Assembly: GCA_030737835.1 (NCBI GenBank)
Contig: CM060856.1
Location: forward strand, 9,837,670-9,901,669
Length of the DNA: 64,000 nucleotides
Direction: 5' to 3'
DNA from: Acorus gramineus
Lineage: Eukaryota > Streptophyta > Magnoliopsida > Acorales > Acoraceae
The notes under the pieces were generated by a model, which was given only the letters and a program-made list of their open reading frames with translations, searched no databases and was not told the origin of the DNA. Of the stretch, positions 55,901-64,000 are shown piece by piece; the stretch's first letter is position 1; every line of letters begins with the position of its first letter. A program made the position numbers and the translations under genes.

Positions 55901-56380
55901 AGGAGAAATCCTGGCCGTCCTTTTCAAACTGACAGTATTTCACGTGTACCCGAGGGCGTTGTTTTCTAATTACAAAAAAGTCAAAGATCCTATTTATTTA
56001 TTTTATTTATTGTATTTAAAGGCTTCACATATTTCTTTTTTAACTTTAGAGAAGTCCCTCCATTCTATTATTATTATTATTATTATTTTTACTATTCTTT
56101 TTAAGTCCTTATGGCTACTCCCTTGTCTAGATATGAGATCCCTCTGCGTAAACAAAATTTTCAATCCAACTAAATCATATTATTCAATTTACAGGATGGA
56201 TCAAGATTATTGACTTGGTAACGGTTTGTTTTTTAAAGAGTTTTTTGAAAAACAAAATTTCAAAAATTATATATTTGGTATGGAAATATATATTAATAGA
56301 TTTATTTCAAACTTTAATATCTCACATGATTATAAACAATCACCTATTAAATATGTATAAAGCTTAGATATAATATAGAT
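52956..56380. other. Intergenic DNA, no gene seen
   Basis: AT-rich to about 54.5 kb; then a less AT-rich stretch (54.6-55.9 kb) with GA microsatellites (54777-54798, about 55270-55290), an (AAAAG)n tract (about 55317-55342), a small GC hairpin (55450-55473) and an (ATT)n tract (about 56071-56087). The minus-strand frames 55156-55633 are simple-sequence artefacts. I looked for but did not recognise a microRNA precursor or tRNA. Confidence 0.5.
55450..55473. other. Alternating CG-rich inverted repeat
   Basis: GTGCGCGCG (55450-55458) and CGCGCGCAC (55465-55473) are perfectly inverted around a 6-base AGCTTG loop. The arms alternate purine and pyrimidine, a Z-DNA-prone pattern, and are unusually CpG-dense for this window. 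Confidence 0.7.
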
Positions 56381-56385
56381 GAGTT

Positions 56386-57135
56386 ATGTTTGGATGTGGA
56401 TCTGAACTTGACACGTAATATAGACTTGACATGATTCATGTAAGTGTGGTAGGTACATTGGACTATATTAATATTGATTCTCGTATTTAACTTTGCAAGG
56501 TTCAAGTATATATGTAGGATTCCTATGTAATACTTGGGTTTGAATGAACTGTATTTATGATTAAAAACATGCATGTTGAATTCCAATGATGTGCCGATGT
56601 AGTATACATGAACCTTTGCATGGAAAAGTGAAGAGTCTCATACATGTACCTTAATTTTACTGATGCCATTGAATATGTAATATGAACATTGCATTATACA
56701 CTTATTAAGTCCATGAATCTTAATTAATTTGGGACTTTGAATTTGGAGAGGGCTCTTGGGTTGTCTAGAGACATATATAAAAGGACCCTTGTATGTCATT
56801 CCATCTATCCAAATTACAAAGTCTGTATCCACTCAAAGAGATAGAATCTTTTGTAAGAGTTTGTGAGAGATGACACTGACATTATTAATCTTGTAGCCGG
56901 AGTGCTTTTATGGTGATAGATTTCTAAGCCAGTTTTTTATTCTATGTGAGAATGCACATCGATGTGAGCTTGCTGAATTCTGGGGATGATTCGGTCGAGA
57001 CTTCTATAGTGGAAGGAGCCGAATAACGCCTCAAACGTCGCAACGAGTTTCATTCATCCATTCATTTGAGTCATCTCTTACTCCCTCTCCTTTTCTCTTT
57101 ATTGTCTCATTGTTATTATTTTGCTGAATTTTTTT
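56386..57135 (+). mobile_element. Possible solo LTR of a retrotransposon
   Basis: The text resembles plant Copia-type LTRs in style: a TATATAAAAGG promoter-like box (56773-56783), a following GAGTTTGTGAGAGATGACA...AATCTTGTAGCCGGAGTG segment (56857-56904), and a T-rich end near 57130. No second LTR, primer-binding site or coding region is seen and the exact termini are uncertain. Confidence 0.33.
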
Positions 57136-58177
57136 ACATTTTTCATCCCATTTTCATCAATTCCTGCAACAGTCAATAATTTCTACAAAAATTTGATGAA
57201 CCAAAAAGATAAAAATAAAAAAACTTTTTTTTTATTAAAAAAGTTATATAGGAAAATAGAATCGACTAAAAACGCGGGAAAACAAAGAAATGGAAAAAAA
57301 AAATGATTTGGCACTCCATTGCTTTATGATTGACTGACCAAAGCTGCCCGTTCCATTGAAAATCCTCGGGCAGCAGCAGTTCGGGCAGCTTTTGTTTATG
57401 TAGACCCTATATAGGTCTCTCTGATGTTGACCGGACAGACTTCGGGCAGGAGGTCTTTGTGTGGGGTCCACCCGCATTTAATTCGTTTTCATGACAAATT
57501 TTTTTTTTTCTGGTTCACTGTGTACGTTATCATTCGGTCATAATGAATATCTTTTTGCATTATCGAATGTGGACCGTACGATTTGGGGGGGTGTTCACAT
57601 GGTGGGGTTTTTTGGGAGGGGGTGGGGATGGCTTTGATGTGACAATACCGAAGTGGGTTTTGTCAGCTCTACAAAGGATACATTATACATATATTAATAT
57701 AATATATATATACAGAGAGAGATGTATATGTGGGTCTTGTGTTTTTATGATTTTTGAAATGCGTGTTTGTGTGGTTTTTTTGTTCGGCGAATTCTTCGCC
57801 GATTTTATCGGGGTTATATTCTTTTTTTTTTTTTTTTTTTTCACGCCGTTGGATTGGATCGGACGGTTGAGAATATTCTCATCTCTAATGAGGGTGGGTA
57901 TCATGTTTTTGAAAGTACCATTATTGGACTTCGGTTTTATGGTGTACATAAAGGTTGTGTTTCATTTCAAACACTAATCAGTGTTTTTGGCTTTTTTTTT
58001 TTTTAATTGCTGATGGGTTGCGGTGGGACAATTATTCACTTTAGATAGTTATACTAAAATAGATTACATGTATAACGAAAAATAATTTTTAATTTGTTTG
58101 TATTTTTTATTATTTTTATTAAAAAACATAAAAATAATTTTGATAAGTGGTAGATAAAAAATAGATAAGAATTTAAA
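57136..58177. other. Intergenic DNA with a cluster of CGGGCAG words
   Basis: GCTGCCCG (57343-57350), CGGGCAGC (57367-57374 and 57382-57389) and CGGGCAG (57443-57449) cluster within about 110 bp, along with a near-palindrome around TATATA (57402-57418). The G/T-rich stretch 57570-57640 and long T run near 57830 follow. The 144-codon frame 57543-57977 is low in complexity (runs of F and I) and probably not coding. Confidence 0.5.
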
Positions 58178-60216
58178 AGAAATTTTACATTTATACCCTT
58201 TGTTAAATATGGTATTTTGCGCTATACCTCCCTTAAAAGGCTAATTGCATCTATACCCCTGAAAAAATCTTTCGTGTTACAACTGTGCTCCTCCGTCTGT
58301 CTCTTTTACCAAGGTTGAACAGACCATAGTTACGAACCTAACTCTACCCCACGAAATGTCTCTCTTACCCCCACGAATTTTGCATTTATACCCCTGTTAA
58401 ATATGGTATTTTGCGTTATACCCCCATTGAAAAGCTAATTGTCTCTGTACCCCTGAAAAATTCTTTCGTGTTACAACTGTGTCCCTCCGTCTGTCTCCGT
58501 TACCAAGGCTAAACATATAAGTTATGTTGTTTTGTATTGTAGTTAAAATAAGACACTCATGTTGATGTAATTTTTAGGTATTGAGGGTTTTGGAAGATTG
58601 ATAAAGGCTTAGGAAAAATAACAAATAAGAACATATAAGAGAACATATGTCTTGTTGTATTTTTCAATGCTTAAATATTTCACATATCATTGTGATCTTG
58701 TTTATTAAACAGCAAAAATAAGTAGCTGAATAGACAAATATACATAGATCTATTTTTTTTCTTGAAACATTTTAATATCAACTTTAAAATCAAGACAGTT
58801 GTATAAATAGTTTATCTAAAAAGTATCAAATTTCTACTTGGTTCTTCTATGCCTAGAGTGGATCATTGTTGAGTTCCATATGATTCCCATTATGCTAACT
58901 AAAGATTCTATTGTCTTTTGATTTTTGTTCGTGGAATCTCAACATTGAAACAAAATTTGTGGTTTTTTACTTTTGTTCATCCTACAATCAATCGGTGTTT
59001 TTTTGTTTCCATATGGTGCATTCTGCTAATTGGTGTTTATTCTACATGTTGAGGATCATCTGACATGAAAATTTTGTCAATCAATATTTTTATATTTTTT
59101 TCACTATGATAGTCAAGATGATTATGCCTTATTTTCTAGTATAGTTATATGATTGAAATTGTATTTGTTGATCTTTTCTGTTATGGAAAATAATATCTAT
59201 CAATGAAACCCAAATAAACACTATCTATCTTAATCTTTTGAATAATTGTAAGGTTTTCAACATGAAGAATTTAGCTAGATCCTGGTATATTTTGTTTTTA
59301 TGGTGAAGAAGATGAGAAAAAAGAGTTTCAATAGGTCTCAAGATTGCAAAATTCACTCTTGACATGATGTTCACATAAAATTGAAGATATAATTTGCTAT
59401 TAAAAGTCTTCAAACACGTTATGTTCTTTTTTTGTAACATGTAATTTTGATTATTTCATTTAATTTCTATTTAATACTATTGTGTCATTTATACAGAAGA
59501 TCAAATAAATAAATAGAAATCCTAATAGTTAAAGTTTTGTATTACGTTATTTTTTGTAATATGTTTTTAATTTACATGAACAACCATAACAAATTTTTTA
59601 TTTATTTTAGTAATGTTTTTTCTTTTGTTTTTCACTTTGGAATGAAATAACTAACTTCTAGTTTCAAAAAGAATGAAAGGAACTGGAGTTAACATTTCAT
59701 AATTTTTTAAGGGCAATTAGTCATTTTCTTTTTTATTTCAAAATGAATTTTGTGATTATTTTCTTATATGGTTATATGATTGAAATAGTGTTTGTTGATA
59801 GATTTTCTGTTATGAAAAATAAAATCTGTAAGTGAAACCCAAATAAATACTATCTATCTTAGTCTTTTAAATAATTATAAGGTTTTCAATCAATCATTGA
59901 AGAAGATGAGAAAAAAAGGGTTTTATAAGCATCAGACAGACACAGGGGCATAGATGCAATTTCAGACGGACACAGGGGTATAAATGCAATTTTTCAATCC
60001 CTACAGTTCGAAGGGTAGTTTGGTCAATTCATTTTACATTTACCGCCGTTAATGGAATATTCCCAATATATTCCACTCTCATCCGATGGAACTTAACCCC
60101 AGGGTCACAGTTACAACACGAAAGATTTTTTAGGGGTATAGATGTAATTAGCTTTTTAAGGGGGGGTATAACGCAAAATACCATATTTAACAAAGGTATA
60201 AATGCAAAATTCTCTT
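58178..60216. mobile_element. ~2-kb TIR transposon, non-autonomous, with duplicated end
   Basis: The first ~110 bp (from about 58178) and the last ~110 bp (to about 60216) match in inverted orientation: CATTTATACC, TTAAATATGGTATTTTGCG, CTAATT.CATCTATACCCCT, and CTTTCGTGTT. The left end is repeated as a direct copy 194 bp further in (about 58373-58490). Inside, a ~120-bp direct repeat occurs near 59143-59263 and 59767-59891. Immediate 9-bp flanks agree at only about 6 of 9 positions, so a MULE origin is likely but unproved. No transposase frame remains. Confidence 0.72.
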
Positions 60217-63200
60217 TTTAAATGACATCTATACCGCTGCATAAATTGTTTGTGTTTATCAATAAGTGTTAGGGATGTGTGCGTGATATAATACATATGA
60301 TATTTTTGGAATGTGTGTAAAGAGTGCCATGTGAAACAAATTTTTTTAAATGGACAGGGAACATTATTTTTGTCTATTAGCATAGAAAAACATAGATCAT
60401 ACATTATCCTAGTTTATCTAGACATAACTATTAAGGTTTATTTTTGCAAAACAAATAGCTTTTTGGGATTATTCTTCAGTATTCTTCTCCATTCTTGACT
60501 TATGCTCCACCGCAAATGGGGATTAGAATTTCGATACAAATAAAGGTTTCACTTGTAGTTGGTTATAATTTCTTTATCTGTCAAAATAATTTATTCAGGT
60601 ATAATAGAATAACGAAGGATAGAAAGAATACTTTATTGTACTTCCAACAGAAAAAAAGAAGGAATTCCTTACTTTTCGTATGTTCTTTATTTTTTTATTT
60701 AAATCTTTTTTTAATTTCTCATGTCATGTTAAAATATTGTTATAATTTTGATGGATGTGCATAAATAAAGTATACCCATCTCCCAAAATGTATAACTATC
60801 TTGGGTCTATTCTGTTTTATCGGTGCATAACTTTTTTTTTTAAATCTACGATTAACAATCATGTTTTTTAAAGTAAATCAAGTTTTCACTTGTATCCATC
60901 CATTTATCCACAAATCAATATGAATTTTGCAGCATGTAAGTTTATACTGGTTATGAACATTTTATAATTAATTAAGTTGGCATTTAAAAATATGTTAGAA
61001 CAACCTTATTACTTTATAGATTTTGTTGTGCAGAAAACATATTTAATATTAATACAATTAAATCGCTTTCAAACGCTAGCAGCGATCTTAATTTTTGAAC
61101 ATAACCAAATGTAATGTTTGGCCTATTGAGATGGTGGTGGCCAGACTTTGATAGCCAAGGTCAAAGAGGTCCAGGGATTGACTGAAGGTGAGGATGAAGT
61201 GAATTTTAATATCATGAGTTTAGTGTGAAAAAGCATCGGATCTCAATCACCGACACACACTAAGATGCGTTTTTAAACCATGCGTCTTCTGACACAAATT
61301 TTTCGATTTTAAGAGTCAACAAATCATAATTCACTCATCTAAAAATGTCTCGAACAATGAGATCTAGGGGTGCAACTTTGATCGATTAAACCGTATATGA
61401 ACATATCTAAACCGATTTTTTTCAGGTTTGGGTCAATAGTTTTTTTTGTTTGGTTTGATTATGAATTGAAAAAATAATAAATCGATCTACTTTGATTTAG
61501 GTTTACTTCAAAAAAAAAAAATCAAATTGAATCGACCCGAATTAAATTTAAACACACGATGATTCATAATCAATATTCATTTAGATTTTTTATACATATT
61601 AAAACTATATTGTTGTTATATCATTAATATTCATTAAAAAAAATGAATATACACTTGTTTTTACTAAGGTGCATGGGGGAGAAAAAAACATCAAACAGTA
61701 TAATACAAAGGACACACACACACACATATATATATAAGTTTGCATGCGTCGCATTCAATCGAACAGTTGGTCCTCCAGTCGCACGTTCTTGTCGTTTCAA
61801 CTACTCCTGCTACTGATTCTGTTGTCGATATGGTTTTTTATGAACAATGTCGTCTTGATCGTTGTCGTTGTCGATCTAGTCACAGTGTCGTCCCTAGCCT
61901 AGCTACGTGGAACAACAAAAGCCATGCAATGCATATATCAGACCTAATCATAAGACTTGAATTCAAAGCTTTTCAACTGTCTTGGGGCAATTTGTAGGTG
62001 ATGTATGCATGTCTTCCTGGTTTTTTTATTCATAAATATTGTGAGTGATGACAAACAACAATTAATTATGGTTTTCTAATAGAGCTGCCATGGAAAATGT
62101 GATGATGTTGTGTAGATATCTGTTTATATATACTAGTTATATACACGTGTTAAAAACACGTGGTACAATATTGCATGTTATATGTGTATACAAAAACTTA
62201 ATAATTATTAATAAAATAATATATGAATATGATCTTATGTACTTCTATATAATATTATTTATAAATAAATACTAACCGTCCAAAAAAGTCATTCTATTTA
62301 ATATATAGGGTAATAAATTTTTATACCATGTAATTATTTTTTAATATTATAATAAAATAATGTAACAAATTTCTATACAATTCAATTGAGATAGATTTAA
62401 TGAATATCTTTAATTTTGAGTTATTAAAATTTTAATATAATGACATGATTTACTTTAATTAATCTGATTTTAAAATTTCATCAAAATATGTTTATGATTT
62501 ATCTAAATTTGATTTGAAATCTTAAATTTTGAATAATTAAGATGTAAGTAATTGTTAAATTTATGAGATGATAAAGACAAAAATGAAAAAGCTAGCTAGA
62601 TCACTTTCCTTTTAATAAAGTAATAAATACGCATTCCATTAAATCCCATTGTAGTTCAATTTTTGTTTTTTTTCTCAACAAACTTTTATGTGCACCCACA
62701 TTTAACTTTTAAGGGGGACTAAGGTTCATTAGTATGCATCCAAAGACAACCAACTGGTCCATCCTTCCATGCTGCACTAACTGTCCAAGCTTGTTGTATT
62801 CTGGTCCATCCATATCTATGTACCACTTTCTAATGTCTTTTTAATGTTTGTCCCATGAGCTGTTTTAATATATTTGTACATATATAATATGCAAACAATA
62901 TAATATATGGACTTCATGTTACTTCTAAGGTCCATCTATAATGATATTTGTACTACACAAACTTTGAAAGTGAAGGCCTATTTTTTCATTTGGTTTCTTA
63001 AGTTAATTCATGATATTTCTACAGTTAGAAATTTGGATTGATAGAAATTCAAAAATAAAAGAGAATGTAGAGATGATAAAGAGAAAGAAACGTTAACGTA
63101 AGAACATTGGATGATATGTATAGCTATAGCCATATAAATTAAGTTTTGGATAGATACATATCTCAATAACCAAATCAAATCAAATCATATCTTTCAGATG

Positions 63201-64000
63201 TGATATTTATCCAATCACATTTATTATTTTCTAATACCTTCTCACAATCACATGTTATATTCATAGTAATATGTGGTTGTTATATATAGTTCAAAAGTCT
63301 TGCTCTTGATATATATAATTGAAAATTTTAGATTATGCAAATTAGTAGTTTTCGTTCGTCCACGATTGCATCACTATTGTTCACGCTTTTTCTAAGTATG
63401 TTGGAGTTGATGGCTCAATAGATCAGATCAATCACGTTCACTCTCAATATACACTTAATTATATGATTAGAAAAAATAGAAGAGATAAAAAAAACAAATG
63501 AGTTGGAGGAAATAAAGAGATTCATAAACAAATATATATAAAGATAGGATTTAATTATATAGCTAATTTGAAAAAATAGAACAAAGAATCATATCAATCT
63601 AATCATAAGATCATAAATTAATTTGATTATTCTGATCTAGAAAGAGAATTTTTAAGAATCAAGTACATCGTCACTTTGTTCCATAACATTATTCTCCTTG
63701 AATAATATTACGTACAACTCTATTCACAATTCAACGTGCAATTCTCATATGTTTTCATTAAAACATATATTTTTATAAAATGAGATATATATCAATAAAT
63801 TGTATAGATTCATTTATTAAAAATTTATTCTGTTTGATAAACCGTACTTAGGGCAACAAAATTTTTATGTGCGTTGATACATTCAGTTCGTTTTGCAACC
63901 CATCAGATTATATCATAAATTATTTATTTTTTTAAAAATATATATATAATGTTGTATTTAAATATATACTTTATTTTATGAAATATCATTTATTTCAGTA
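60217..64000. other. AT-rich intergenic DNA to the window end
   Basis: No gene recognised. The stretch 61735-61990 is less AT-rich and contains an 85-codon frame (61740-61997) with no family resemblance. A short (CA)n(TA)n tract lies near 61710-61735. The final kilobase is uniformly AT-rich. Confidence 0.55.

Noticed and set aside
57543..57977. 144-codon frame as a membrane protein gene
   Set aside because: The hydrophobic residues come from T-rich simple sequence; there is no family resemblance, and a dense antisense frame and poly-T run lie within it.
60490..60700. Possible organellar DNA insertion
   Set aside because: The local text looked slightly plastid-like, but I could not tie it to any plastid gene.

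Overview
The window is nuclear DNA from a flowering plant, most likely a non-grass angiosperm. The reasons are three intron-rich genes of land-plant families, very AT-rich spacers, CT/GA-rich leaders and many small non-autonomous DNA transposons. The species cannot be fixed from the sequence. All three recognisable genes lie on the + strand, are complete, and were reconstructed exon by exon from splice sites, reading frame and family conservation.

Layout. 1-9.5 kb: gene-poor AT-rich DNA with a decayed tandem MITE-like repeat (1.85-2.8 kb) and a possible LTR relic (5.9-6.5 kb). 9.8-15.8 kb: an HD-ZIP IV transcription factor of the HDG5 (rice ROC3) type, 11 coding exons and 819 aa; intron 9 appears to have a GC donor, and a 16-bp palindrome lies in its promoter. 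16-29 kb: a transposon-rich desert with two MULE-like elements of one family (19761-20651, 25722-26279; 9-bp target duplications), two hAT-like elements (21528-22342, 26960-27618; 8-bp target duplications) and a perfect 67-bp tandem duplication. 30-36.6 kb: a JMJ13-type JmjN/JmjC/C5HC2 histone demethylase, 862 aa, whose start codon is the last triplet of exon 1. 38.2-39.1 kb: a 900-bp fold-back MULE with a 9-bp target duplication. 39-47 kb: AT-rich spacer ending in a 114-bp tandem duplication. 47.7-51.6 kb: a KANADI (KAN2-type) GARP transcription factor of 349/350 aa; its first intron is 102 bp, in frame and stop-free. 52.5-52.9 kb: a hAT-like MITE. 53-64 kb: AT-rich DNA with a possible LTR relic and a 2-kb TIR element (58.2-60.2 kb).

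The genes. By family knowledge all three are nuclear developmental regulators: an epidermal (L1-layer) transcription factor, an H3K27me3 demethylase and an abaxial/organ-polarity repressor. They lie 14 and 11 kb apart, separated by transposon-bearing DNA, and nothing shows that they form an operational cluster. I found no convincing undescribed biological system. The observations most worth checking are gene-structure oddities (GC-AG intron, splice-junction start codon with overlapping upstream AUG, stop-free 3n intron inside a DNA-binding domain, a 5' intron that would remove a long uORF) and the transposons defined here by exact target duplications.
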